DNA of 26,479 nucleotides, taken from Isoetes engelmannii. Taxonomy: Eukaryota > Streptophyta > Lycopodiopsida > Isoetales > Isoetaceae. The notes beneath the pieces are model-generated. The model ran no database searches, was not told where the DNA came from, and saw nothing but the letters and a program-made list of their open reading frames with translations. Each line of letters starts with the position of its first letter. Position 1 is the stretch's first letter. Location of the stretch: positions 1-26,479 of the forward strand of contig JAANSK020116683.1 in assembly GCA_011763485.2 (NCBI GenBank), given 5' to 3'. Shown piece after piece: positions 9,761 to 20,204 of the stretch. Both the position numbers and the translations under genes were made by a program.

Positions 9761-10767
9761 TAGGTTGTCATTGGGAGTAGCCGCCATGAGAATTATTTGT
9801 AGAGCAAAGATGGGACAAATGATTTGGCGTCATGCAGACAATTGTGCTAGTGCTAGTTTTGCACAACTATGAAGAAAGAATTAAAAGACACATTGGAGAT
9901 TATTTTGTCCTCCAAGGTTTGAGATTCGCACATTTGCTTGCATATGCATTGCATATGCACCATATTGGTTTTCCAAGTAAAAACTTTTTGGGAAAATGTT
10001 ATAACAATATAACTTATAACAAAAAAATGTGCTTGCGCATTGTAGGTTGCCCTTAAATCTATTGGAATAATAATAAGTGAAATTGGAACTATGTAGCTCA
10101 GAAACAGAGTTGTGCTCCATCTTGCCACCCAAAACTAAAAAGCAGTGGTCTTCCTGAATCTAATGGACTTTCTGGATCTAAGTTAACAGTTTTTAAAAAT
10201 GAACCCTCCCGCTCATTGCTAGATAAAAACATCAAAAGCAACACTTATTTCAGACACAAAAGATTTCCTATGGTTTGAAGCAAGAGCATTTACATGCGCC
10301 GCAATTTCTGCAAAGCAGGGCTCGATCTTTCAAGCAAATAACCTATTTTTTCCTGCACAACACCAAGAAACCCTTGCTTCGGCTAAATGACAAGCCAATC
10401 GGCCGGATTTTCCAAGATTGCAACAAAACAGAGCATTTTTAAAAGGGGGCAAGTTCAAATGCGAAATCTCAGGGGCTTAGACGCGAACTGAAGACTGAAA
10501 AGGTGAAACACACGCCGGATCGACCTTCTGCAAGCGGATTTGGCCTTCCTTGCTGTCAAATTCTCTCGATTTGGTGGTAAAGCTGATCAAGAAACCTGTC
10601 CAATAGTGGAAGAATACTTTGCTCATACTTCATGGGCATTGGAAATCATGTCAAGCAATTTCTATGGAATTCAAGTGAATGAAAATCCGAATTTGGTAAA
10701 TTTACTCTTGCAAAATTAGATCAAAAAGTTGAAAAAAATATGTTTTATAACCGATAAAAATTGTTAT
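9761..10767. other. No recognisable gene
   Basis: About 1 kb of AT-rich sequence between the PPR fossil and the LINE. Open frames are short (under 95 codons) and low in information, and no protein family or RNA gene was recognised. A few residues after 9760 may still be decayed PPR sequence. The last 7 bases (TTGTTAT, 10761-10767) are repeated at the other side of the LINE and may be one copy of its target duplication. Confidence 0.5.
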
Positions 10768-10770
10768 TTG

Positions 10771-13484
10771 CTAAGGCTACCCGCGGTAGCCGGTCTTCAT
10801 CCATGTGAGATACCTTCTGGAAGTACAGGAGGTGGCGGTAGATTTCCGCCCTCTGTAGCGAAAGGAAAACCTGTTTCCTGGAGCAGTATCTGGTACGGAA
10901 CTATCTGCTTCACTCCAAGGGCGCGTGCCAAGAAAGCCTTTTGTACTCGTTCCAGGTCAGCCCAGATGGTGGCGGAAATGACCGGCTCCCAAACTTCCAC
11001 TCCATACAAGAGGACTGGCTCTACCAGAGCCCTGAAGAGGCGTGTCTGGTGCTCCCAAGCATAGAGCTCTGCCTGGTAACTACTGTTTTGCATGGCATGT
11101 AATGCCTTCCAGCCGGCAACCACCCCTAGTCGAATGCAACTATTCCAATGCATGGAAGTGGAGAACTCAATGCCCAAGTATTTCTAGGTGGGTGCAACCT
11201 CCACGTGCTCCCCTTGGTATGTGAAGGAGGGCATCTGTTGGTGCCTAGAAGATGAGATCAGCAGGACTTTGGTCTTTGCAAGGTTTACCTGCATGCTGGT
11301 GTGTTGGCAGAATGTGGCTAGCGCGTCCAGGTGGCGTTGCATGTCCTCCGCTGTGTGTGCCAAGAGGTCAACATCATCGGCGTAGATCAGCTGTCTGATA
11401 ATATGATGCATCAACGGGGTGCCCATTCCGCCGTGTTGGGCCATCCACTACTCCAACTGATCTATATAGAACCCGAACAGTGTAGGCGAGAGGGGGCAGC
11501 CATGTCGTACCCCAATACTGCTGGTCACTGATTGTCCCGAGGGTGTGAGGCATCCATAACACGCCTCATACAACCTGTAGGCTGCATTCTGCAAATCCAG
11601 CGGCGTGCCGAGCTCCTGTAGTCTGTCCCACAACTTGTCTCGAGGTGCGGTGTCGAAGGCCTTTGCGAAGTCCATAAAGCAGCAGTACAGGTCCTGGCGT
11701 CGATTCTTGCTGTCTTCAATGATGGCCCGTAGGGAAAACAAATGATCAATGGTGGAATGCCCGGGGCGGAAGCCTGCCTGGATGAGGGCCCGGACGCCCG
11801 TGGCCTCTACCCAGATCGTTGTGCACTGCTCAATTATTGTACTCAGGAGTTTTACAAACAACGGGCTCACCATTGTAGTGCGATAGTTAGCCGGACAGTT
11901 TGGGTCGTCGGCCTTGTATATGGGCACCACTCTGCTGCAAGTCCATTGCAATGGGAAGCCTTCCCGCAATGCGCGATTTAGCATAGCTACCAGGATCGGT
12001 AGTATTGCTGGCCCGGCCCATTTGAGGAGCTCCGCTTGCATGCCATCCAAGTCTGTTGCTTTTCCATTGGCCAGGCACTGAAGGCCCATTATCACATCGA
12101 TCTCCCCAATGTTCAAGGGCAATCCCTCTGTGGGGGCACCGGCGTTTGCCTGCCTTGAGGATCATACAGTTGTTGCAGATACTGGATCCATTGTTCCGTA
12201 GTGATATCTCCTTCTGGATGGCGCTTTTTTCTAAGCACCTGTTGCCAAAATCTCCTGGGGTGGCGGTCCAGGAGCCCAAACATCTAGCTCTGTCTCTCTG
12301 CTAGATACGCGGCCTTCTTATTCTTGAGGTGTCTATGGCACTGAGAGATAGCCTGGGGGCGTTCGATGGGATCAGTGACGCGCCGGAGCTGACGCTGCAT
12401 TTCACGACACTCTTTGTCGAACCAGCGGTTGCGGGTGAAAGTGGAAGTCCTGCCTGCCCTGTGCGACCGTCCCCTACCGAAGCATGCGTCTGCAGCCTCT
12501 GAGAGTACCTGGATCAGTCGGACGGTCTGCTGCTGTAATGTGGAGAGTTGCAGTATCTCCGTCAGGCCCTGTTCGATTGACTGGGCATAGTTGTCTGCTA
12601 GCTCATAGTCCAGGCGCAGTTTGGGTCGCGGAGGCATCGAAGGCACGATCGACTGAGGTGTCTGGATAGCCACACTGAATAGGAGGGGTCAATGGTCGGA
12701 GTCCACCTCCTCATCGTCAAATGCAGTTCCCACGTCGAACCGCGTGAGGAGGTACAAGTGTTGCTCCTCCATGAGGATATAGTCGACCACACTGCGGCTG
12801 CCACCCTGGTTCTCCTGCCGGCAGGTGTATCGGCCGGATGACGGCCATTGACCCAAGCCATTGCAGATGAATAGATCAAAGATAGTCCCGAGCAGGAGGA
12901 GCTGCCTTTCGTACCGTGTGACCTGTGTGTCCTCTGACAGGCTAGGAAGACGTAGCTCCTCTAGGTTGAGCTGCAATTCATCCTCAGCCAATGGGTCAAA
13001 CGTCGTCAGCTGCTCCGCTCCTGTGCGGGCATTGAAGTCCCCAACAAGCATGACCTTCCCTAGTCGCTGGTACTGTTGTATGTCATCGTATAGATCGAGC
13101 ATACGACTCCATCCTATCGACCTCCTGATGAGTAGCATAGAAGTTACTCTCTGCATGTGGGAAATAGCATGCCGCCACGAAGAGGGGGGACGCGCCATCA
13201 CAGGGTTGTATGCACACCCAGAGGTACCAATTGTGCCGGTCTTTGCTGCATAGGGAAATGGACCGCATCAATGTGATGCGGTAGTAGCATGCCACCCCTC
13301 CATGCCCGCGCTTCCCCGTGCACTCGTTGAAGACGGAAACAGAAGCATATCCCGGCAGAGCCGGGAGTCTTCATCCAGCATGCTCCCACGTCTCCATGAG
13401 GAAGATGATGTCCATATCCTGAGCAACCGAGTTTAACATGTCGCCCTTCTGCCAGGGGAGGCTGCGACAGTTCCAGAACACCAT
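10771..13484 (-). pseudogene. LINE ORF2: APE endonuclease and reverse transcriptase, decayed
   Basis: The start is the ATG at 13484, giving MVFWNCRSLPWQKGDM, the usual N-terminal strand of APE-type endonucleases. Further endonuclease motifs are FLMETW, GDFNART near 13030, SVVDYILM and SDH near 12695. A linker (RNRWFDKECREMQRQLRR) follows. Reverse transcriptase lies at about 12122-10850, with VVPIYKADD, QAGFRPGHSTIDH, CCFMDFAKAFDTAPRDKLW, GVRHGCPLSPTLF and the catalytic LIYADDVDLL near 11380, then LVEPVLLYGVEVW. In-frame stops lie near 13370, 12685, 12285, 11447 and 11180. Frameshifts lie near 13100, 12125 and 10850. ORF2 would nick target DNA and copy the element RNA at the nick. This copy cannot do so as it stands. 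Confidence 0.88.
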
Positions 13485-15033
13485 CTTGAGGCAAAATCCC
13501 TATTTTGGCGCATCTGAGGTCTGCGAGGGGCAGACGAAGTGGAGGGGGTGGCCCGTGGGGTCTGGGCCGGGGTTGCTCCCTGTGCTGCGTCGGGGGCCGC
13601 AAACGCTGTTGTTCGTTCTGCCCCCTTCCTGCGGCCCGCATCCCGGATGCGAGCAAGCTCTTTGCGACGTGACTCCTGCTGGCAGGGGGTGAGGTCCCTG
13701 CTGAGGTAAATGGATGTGCCTCTTAGTTTCGGGCTCCGCTCCAAGATTGCATCCTGAACCCTGTCGTCTGCAACCGTGAATGTGACTACCCGTGGCCGGT
13801 CTGGCCGGAGCACTCCATGTTGTCTAGCCCAGGAATCGTGGTCGGGAACTGTATCCGATCGAGTATCTCGGCCTGCAGGCATGCCTGTAAGTCTTCCCCG
13901 GCTTCCTCCGAGAGCCCGCGGACCGAGAGCCCGTGGACCAGCACATTGTGTCTACGCTGTCTCCGCTCCGCCTCTTCCGTTGCTGCGTCCCCTGCAAGTT
14001 CCCTTGCTGTCCGGGCCAGCTGGGGTGCCTGACGATCGGACCGTAATGGCGTTCCTTGTTGTGGCTGTAGTTGACTGCGTCTTGTGGCCTCGGGTGCATT
14101 GGGGGTCTGATGCCGGCCATGTGGCGGAGGTTGTGGCTGCCGGTGCGTTTGGTGGCCCGCCTGCAACTGGTGCCTCCAAGTCTCTAGTGCACTCAAACAT
14201 GCTTCATGTTCCCGTATCCGATTGTCGCACTGGGTCAACAGAGCATGCACGTCTGCATGTAGCCCCTTGCCCTGCTCAGCGACCGTGGCTCTCAATTCCT
14301 TCACCTCGTGGTTCAAGTTGCGGAGTCTCATGTCTGTGTCCGCAACGTCCACTTCCGCCCTGTAGGCACTCTTCCGAGGGGCGTCAACCTGTCAATCTTC
14401 GTGCGAAGCTGGGCCATGGTGGCTTGTATCTCGTCCTGGAAGATCCGCCTGGTCTCAGCCATAGAGTCCATTCTGGATGAAAGTGTGTCAATCACTGCCT
14501 AGAGGGTGTCAAGGCGCCCTCGGTCATGATGTCTTTCCGAGTGCGCAAGCCGGAGTCCGTCTTCAAGCTGTTGTACTCTGGTCTCGAGCGGAGACCCGCT
14601 GCTTCTCTGTTGCCAACTGCTTGTTAAGCAATCTCGGTTTGGAGGTCCGCAGCTGCTGCAACTCGTCTTCGATAGTCTGTACGTGGGTGGTGTGCTGTTC
14701 AACGATCTTCTGAAGATCGCGCAGGCAGTCGTCAGGCATGTGGGGAGGCGATGCTGGCGGGGAGGTCCGGGTTGCTGCGAGGGAGGCGTGCCAGTCATAT
14801 GCTTGACGGACCATGTATGTTGCCCGTGTCTTGGCCCGGGTCGCTTGCTTGAATGTAATTCTGTCGACATTGCCTGTGGTGTCCATTCTGTGGATGGGGA
14901 TCTCGTCAATGCGCTCAAGGAGGAGGAGTTTGGCGGCCATGTCTGCCTTTGGCGGGGGATGGTGCTGGTCTTGGTCATCGATGTGTGTGGCTGCATGAGG
15001 CTCATCTGGTTCCTGGATTGTGACTGTGGCCAT
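13433..15033 (-). pseudogene. LINE ORF1: coiled-coil and RRM-like nucleic-acid-binding protein, decayed
   Basis: The first good ATG is at 15033 (MATVTIQEPDEP). The N-terminal part is charged and polar. A heptad-like coiled-coil follows at about 14700-14220 (DLQKIVEQHTTHVQTIEDEL, then MRLRNLNHEVKELRATVAEQ), then a Gln/Pro-rich stretch. The last third looks RRM-like: RRQRRHNVLVHGLS opens it, RPRVVTFTVADDRVQDAILE follows, and RGTSIYLSRDLTPCQQESRR closes it, as in L1-type ORF1 proteins that coat the element RNA. The frame shifts near 14560, 14350 and 13800. The 3' end overlaps the ORF2 start by about 50 bases in another frame. Confidence 0.75.
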
Positions 15034-15120
15034 GGTGTGGGTACATGTGTGGAGTGTTTGTGCGGGGGCTAGGCGGGGGCGACAAAAAAAGGGAGGGGGG
15101 GAGGGAGGGGAGGTTGTTAT

Positions 15121-16410
15121 CGTCAACTGGGTAACTGGAATTGGGTCAACCTTAAAGCGGTCAAAGGTTGCGCTCTAGGCCAAAAATGGTTTGCGAAAGG
15201 AAATTTGGGGTCGCTGATTTGTATGGGAGCGCAACCTTCAGGAGTGCTTAGGGGAGGGCCGATTTTGACAGCGCGGAGCGGGCGAGGGGGGACACGGAGT
15301 GCAAGGCAGAGGGGAAGAGGAAAGCATTGGGAGAACAGTGGCGGGCTGGAACCGAGGTAGAAACAGAGGAGGGAAATCGCCAAAAGAATTGTCATTTCTT
15401 TTCACTTTTTAAAATTCGTATTCACTTTTCACAACTCTGCTGATACAAGCACAGAGATCCATCTTCTTATAATTAAAAACTGGAGGAATCATTTGAAAAT
15501 ACAAAGTTCACTTTGAGACAAAGGATATTCAATGTAGAATTCATACAAGACCCCTACAATAATAAGACCCCATATTCCATCTATGTTACACTTTTAATAA
15601 GACCCCATATTCCATCTATGTTACACTTTTGCTTGGGAACTCATATAAGCATGATATCTGAGCTTAAAGAAAAAGGTCTTCCTATTTTTCGAGCATGGGC
15701 TATTCACCTCGGTTATTCACTTCCAGTTTGCCATACACATTTTGCCGGTACTACAAAAAATACATCCATTACCTTCCCAAAAACCATTTTGCTTTAGTCT
15801 CTGCTCTTCAATCTGCCATTATTTTTTATCCTTCTTTTTCTCATTATATGATGGGGCGTTCTTCTCCTCCACAGTCGCCATATTCGTTCTATGCACTCAA
15901 GCTCTTATAATTATGCGAAAGTGAAAGATGGTATACACAAATTTCATAGAGCTCTTTTGATTACCAAGTCCACAAACAGCTGCATCGTCCACTATAAACT
16001 ACCAAATGTCAGTTTATTTAGCAAATACCCGGAGATTTCTACAAACACCGCCATCACTTCATCTGCATAGCTTAGATATAAAAAATACCGAAATCTTAAG
16101 AGATATTTGTATCATCTTAAATTTGCTTGTTCCACAACAAGAGAGATTTTACAACCAACACCGCAACATGGAGTTACATGACAAGTTAAATTCCTTCGAT
16201 TTCATTACAAATTAGAAAAACATGATGCAAGTTTGAATGAGACAGCATATCATTTGAGCCATGTTTTCACTGTATATCTTAGAGATGAATTAGCTTTGCT
16301 TTGCTTTATACATGTTGCACAAATTCTCATTTGGAGAAGATAATGCCACAGTACCAAGTATGTTAGATATCCTGTAGTTCTTTGATATATAATACATGTT
16401 TCTTACCTAG
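15121..16410. other. No recognisable gene; flank between the LINE and the phosphatase gene
   Basis: The right-hand LINE flank (15121-15400) is GC-rich for host DNA. It contains an inverted pair AAGGTTGCGCTC/GAGCGCAACCTT (15164-15175 and 15227-15238) and purine-rich runs, which might be leader or promoter sequence, but no gene was identified. From 15400 to 16410 the sequence is AT-rich, with short open frames of under 95 codons, one of them across a 35-bp tandem duplication at 15561. The part next to 16410 is presumably the 3' UTR and downstream flank of the phosphatase gene. No protein family was recognised. Confidence 0.5.
15561..15630. repeat. Perfect 35-bp tandem duplication
   Basis: Two identical, directly adjacent 35-bp units (15561-15595 and 15596-15630), each starting AATAAGACCCCATATTCCAT. 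Perfect identity points to a recent slippage or repair event. No function is apparent. Confidence 0.95.
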
Positions 16411-18646
16411 CTATCTCATAGACCTGGCAGCCGCGTCGCACCTGCTGCTTGGATCACTCAGACTTGTTATATATAAACTATCTCTTGCCACAGACTCCTT
16501 GTCATCATTGCAATGCCATGTCCAGCTAGCATGTGTTGAATTCAGAAACTTTAGAACTCCATGACCAAAGCTTGCTTCCCTGTATAAAGACCAATCTGGC
16601 TGCGGATTCTTGAACCTACAGTTTCAGCCTCAAATTAGAACATGATGCTATCTTCGACGAAGACCTAACTATCTGTTGCATAAAACTGAAGTGCTAGATA
16701 CAGATTTTTCTTCTGCTAAAGATTCCTAATTCTAATGAAGTGTCTTTCCTAAGTTTTGGTTCACCTATACAGCCTCCTAAGCACACAGATGCATTTGTCA
16801 CTTGATAGCATCATAATAACAGGATTCCTATAAGCCTATTCACTTTTAAATATAAGAGCTGAAATGTCTTGCTCTTGGTTTCCCAAGTCAATGGAATTTG
16901 TCTTACAAAGTCAGGCACTACAAAATGTGCCAATCTCATGGACTCCTTAGTGAACAAGAAAGGAGCATTTTGCATATAGATTATCCACATATAGATATGG
17001 CTGTTCATAACTGTCCTAATCTGCTGTCACCTTGAAAGAATTCTTGAGCTCCTTACAGAAAATAGACTGCATCTAGATGCTTGGAGAAACTTCTACCATC
17101 ATATCCAGACAACTTTACAAGGGTAAATTTACCAATGCTTTCTGATAGAGGACTGGCTTACCTTCTAGCTAGGCCTTCGCGGTTTCCACCATCTCCTATG
17201 GTAATATGAATAGCTCCACAGGGATCGTGATTGTGAAGGAAAACACGACTCTGTCACACAATGCCAAGCCTTTATATAAACAGTTTGAACCTTCCAATAA
17301 ATCTTTAAAATTTCATATTCTACCGTGCGCTCATATGCATGAACATGGCCTGCAAAGATCAGGTCAACTTTTGCCTCGTGAAGTAAGGGCTCCATAGATT
17401 GCATCATTGCATCACCATCGCCCTGGTGCTTTGAATTGCTACTATACCATGGAGCATGAATAAGAGCTATAAGCCATGGCGTTTTATTCCTGTCAACCTT
17501 CTTGAGGTCACCCTTAAAACCAAAATAACAACCACATGAATTTCCGTATGCCTAAAAAGAAGTTCCAGAAAGAAGCCCACTATGCTTACCTGAAGCCACC
17601 TATATTGATTTGAATCCTTATCATAATCTGTATAAGAGCCCAGCATGAGAACATGCACACCCCCTGCTTCAAAAGAGTAGTAAAGGTTCGAGTCTGATCC
17701 ACTCTCTTCGTATGGCATTGACCATCGTGCATTATAAGCTCTAAATGGTTCAACAAAGAGCATTTTCTCGATATCATGATTTCCTTCTGTAACCATCCAG
17801 GGTCTGAAACTTGCAGCAGACTGTACAAGCCTTCCAAATGAGTCCCACAAAGGTTGGTAATAATCCGCATATGATAAATCACCAGCAAACAAAAGTGCAT
17901 CGTGGTCAGATGCTTTGACATGATCAAGTGTTGAGGCTGACCAACTTGTTTGGCCCAAATCTCCTGTAGATAGACGGGACAAATATAAGTAGCAACAATA
18001 TAGCAACTTTAGTCTATAGTAGAAGTATGTAAAATTCTGCCTTCAGAGTGAGAATTGGGCTCACCCAGCACTGCAAAAGAGATTGGAACCTCGGGACCTA
18101 AAGCGGGCAGTGTCTTGAAACTCAGTTCAGAGCTTGTACCACCTACTTTATAAAAATACGTGGTATTAGGTTGCAAAGGCCCTATTTTAACATCATGAAT
18201 ATGTCCAGATTTGTATATAACATATGAATAGCTCTTGCTTTGTCCTTGTGCAAGGAATGGATATGAGCTTGAAGCTGTTCCATAGCTCACTGTTGAAGGA
18301 GTATCAGAACTAGAGGTAATCCACGTCACCTTTATGTAGCTTGTGCCAGCCAAAGAGATGTGAATCTATGTTCACCACACATAAACTTATAAGCTTCAGA
18401 TGCTTGAAATGCTTATTAGCTACAGGTTACATATTCAAATTCAACCAGAATCTGGTCAACTAGAGCCGTTCCTGACTCTTTACGATGTTTGAACGAACTA
18501 TTAATGCCAACTAAGAAACAGGCAAACGCAAATAACTCAAAACTGACCTGTTCAGGCTCTGCTGCATCCTTGCTAAATGGCCGCCGGAAGCCGGAACATA
18601 AAACGATTAGAGATAGAAAGAGCAGCAACCTTCGGCAGGCACCCAT
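16411..18646 (-). CDS. PAP: Purple acid phosphatase, secreted, six exons, 418 aa
   Basis: Binuclear metallohydrolase that releases phosphate from organic esters, probably in the apoplast or vacuole. Exons (- strand): 18646-18548, 18365-18065, 17963-17590, 17512-17324, 17250-17162 and 16615-16411, ending in TAG. All five introns are GT-AG, and the phases join to one frame of 418 codons. Residues 1 to about 20 (MGACRRLLLFLSLIVLCSG) form a signal peptide. Residues 34-130 are the fibronectin-like N-terminal domain (HISLAGTSYIKVTWITSSSD). The phosphatase domain has every metal motif: GDLGQT (D135), GDLSYAD (D162, Y165), GNHD (N195), HAPWYSS (H277) and GHVHAYER (H314, H316). The C-terminal domain has HITIGDGGNREG and REASFGHG. 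N-glycosylation sequons NTT and NST are present. The length fits the short plant PAPs (AtPAP18/20/21/22-like). It looks intact. Intron 5 (546 bp) is several times longer than introns 2 to 4 (73-101 bp). Such genes are often induced by phosphate starvation, but I saw no clear P1BS site in the short upstream region. Confidence 0.95.
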
Positions 18647-19877
18647 TTGCAAACGCCCCAAAAAACCAGTAAATTAGTACTTGTCGGAACTTGCTATACT
18701 TAGCGTTCAAGGTTATATCTAATGATTTTTTCCAAATTGCCGACTTTTTGTTGGCCACTTTTGGTACACGGGAATATAGATTTTACAACGCGTGGCAGCC
18801 TCGCCACATCTTTCATATTTGCACTTTACCTGGATAAGGAGGGTTTCCCATGAATGGATTTAAACCTGAAATAGTATGGAGCAAGGTTTCTGGGTCCCAT
18901 GAATCAGAAGACCTCAATTTTTTTTTGCAATGTCTCAGTCGATTAATGCACAAGAATGAAATTTGAGCCGATGGATCAAAATCATGTCCAAGGCCTGAGC
19001 AGAAAGTAATAGAGATGGATTAATTTTTGTCCAGGTCCAAGATCTGAGCCCAAGCAATCGGACCTTCAAAAAACCTAGAGATTTTTGTCCATGAGAAACC
19101 CCCCCAAACAGGGGAGCTCCTAGGTTGCATGTTAGCTGCCATCGATCATGGATGGAGTAGATAACGCCCTGGCCCAAGGGTGTTACTGATATAAAACTTG
19201 AGGGCCATCAACATGGCTAGAGTGTGCGTTGCCTGCGCACGCTCGAGCCATTTTGATGGCCCGAATTTTTTTTTGAAGTAGCACCCGAGTTATTGCCCTT
19301 AACACACTGCCCCAAGAGTTTTGGGCCGTGCGATCACCATCAAAATTGATTTGGATCGTCCATTTCATAACACCCTAGGGTGTCAAGAAGTAGCAGTGTG
19401 TTATGGCTCCAATAAATCACTTTTCAAGATTAATCTCAACCGTTGGATCACTATAAACTTGAGGGCTGGTGTGTAAGGACTAGGACTTTTGTATACAACC
19501 AAATTGTTGCATCCACTGCTTGAATATATTTTGAAAAAAAAAACTAATCCCGAGATGCCTTTCATTAAAGTCATGTTTTGTTGTCTGCGTCTTTATGTCT
19601 TGAGTCTGATAAGAAGAAGCAACCTCCATTGAATACATGATCTATACATTCTATGATAAAAGTTCTTAGTAGTAAAGCCTCTGCTATAGTGTTGCCACAA
19701 CTTCTTCTAGACCATGTAGTAGCAACCTAACCTTTTGAATCAGCTTCTTCAGATCATCACCTTTTTTAAGCTGTAAGTTTCGCAACTTCATCTCGAGAAC
19801 ATCAAGCTAAGTGAAATCTACCCTATCGTACTTCCACCACCTCCAAGAACCCTAAGTATTTTCTCTCCTCACTATCA
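18647..19877. other. Upstream region of the phosphatase gene and repeat-derived spacer
   Basis: No gene was recognised. The part next to the phosphatase ATG (18647-18850) should hold its promoter and leader. A weak TATA-like GATATAAC (- strand) lies near 18712-18719, about 70 bases from the ATG, and an ACGCGT box lies near 18789. From about 19150 to 19460 the DNA is a cluster of inverted and direct repeats: a 27-bp hairpin at 19202, an ACACCCTAGGGTGT palindrome near 19367, and two copies of a TATAAA-CTTGAGGG phrase. 19460-19877 is plain AT-rich sequence up to the gypsy LTR. Confidence 0.5.
19202..19262. repeat. Hairpin with 27-bp arms
   Basis: Arms 19202-19228 and 19236-19262 are reverse complements with about three mismatches (outer GGGCCATCAA, inner GTGCG) around a 7-nt loop. 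The wider surroundings repeat the symmetry: TAACACACTGC near 19300 has its complement near 19395. A MITE or decayed foldback element is likely, but no target duplication was found. Confidence 0.65.
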
Positions 19878-19964
19878 TGGCCCGCACCTAACACGAGCCT
19901 ACTCGAAAAACACGAAAAATACGTACAAATACTCAAGAAAGTATGCCAAACTTGGCAAAGAAAA

Positions 19965-19970
19965 TTTATT
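19965..19970 (-). promoter_or_regulatory. Candidate polyadenylation signal in the gypsy LTR
   Basis: AATAAA on the - strand, about 120 bases downstream of the LTR TATA box. This is a plausible position for the end of the element transcript. Confidence 0.5.
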
Positions 19971-20086
19971 ATACAGAGGAGAATACAATGTCCCGAAGGC
20001 GGACAAGAACACAGAACAGGGACAAGCGCCTAGAAGGCTCAGGACTGGCGTTGAACCGGAATAGCTTGCCAAGAACGAGGCTTCGC

Positions 20087-20095
20087 TATATATAT
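20087..20095 (-). promoter_or_regulatory. TATA box of the gypsy LTR
   Basis: An alternating TATATATA run about 115 bases inside the LTR start, conserved in the copy at the left end of the window (about 18-28). It probably starts element transcription towards lower coordinates. Confidence 0.6.
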
Positions 20096-20204
20096 CCGCA
20101 GCGACGGCCAAGATCGCGCCACTCCAGTGGCTGAGATGACGCGATGTGTCAACCATGCATGACATCCGTGTGACGACCGTATTTGGGTGATATTCGTATG
20201 GTCA

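Larger units (their letters stand above)
10768..15113 (-). mobile_element. Non-LTR retrotransposon (LINE), two ORFs, decayed, 3' end apparently missing
   Basis: A 4.3-kb element of two overlapping ORFs: ORF1 (nucleic-acid-binding) and ORF2 (APE-type endonuclease plus reverse transcriptase). It is strikingly GC-rich against the AT-rich flanks, and the composition changes sharply near 10770 and 15115. TTGTTAT occurs on both sides (10761-10767 and 15114-15120), a candidate 7-bp target duplication. ORF2 is still coding-like (MDEDRLPRVALAN) where it meets the left boundary, and there is no 3' UTR or A-rich tail, so the 3' end seems lost. A GGCTACC/GGTAGCC hairpin sits at 10775-10791 near that edge. 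No RNase H domain was seen. An L1-like placement is a guess; the clade needs an RT tree. Confidence 0.9.

Noticed and set aside
13776-14480. A 234-codon open frame on the + strand
   Set aside because: It lies opposite LINE ORF1 in a GC-rich region, where antisense stops are rare. Its sequence is Pro/Arg/Cys-rich with no domain, and the - strand shows clear coiled-coil and RRM-like motifs.
15164-15238. Inverted 12-bp pair beside the LINE 5' border, considered as part of the LINE
   Set aside because: It lies outside the candidate target duplication, and its composition is closer to the flank. The loop of about 50 bases makes a functional hairpin doubtful.
15513-15797. A 94-codon frame on the + strand near the tandem duplication
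   Set aside because: Part of it is made by the 35-bp duplication itself. No domain and no supporting splice context.
16811-17008. A 65-codon frame inside the phosphatase gene
   Set aside because: It lies wholly within intron 5, which has good GT and AG borders joining exons 5 and 6 in frame.
18416-18661. An earlier in-frame start for the phosphatase at 18661
   Set aside because: The codon there is TTG, not ATG. The first ATG in frame is at 18646, and it directly precedes a good signal peptide.
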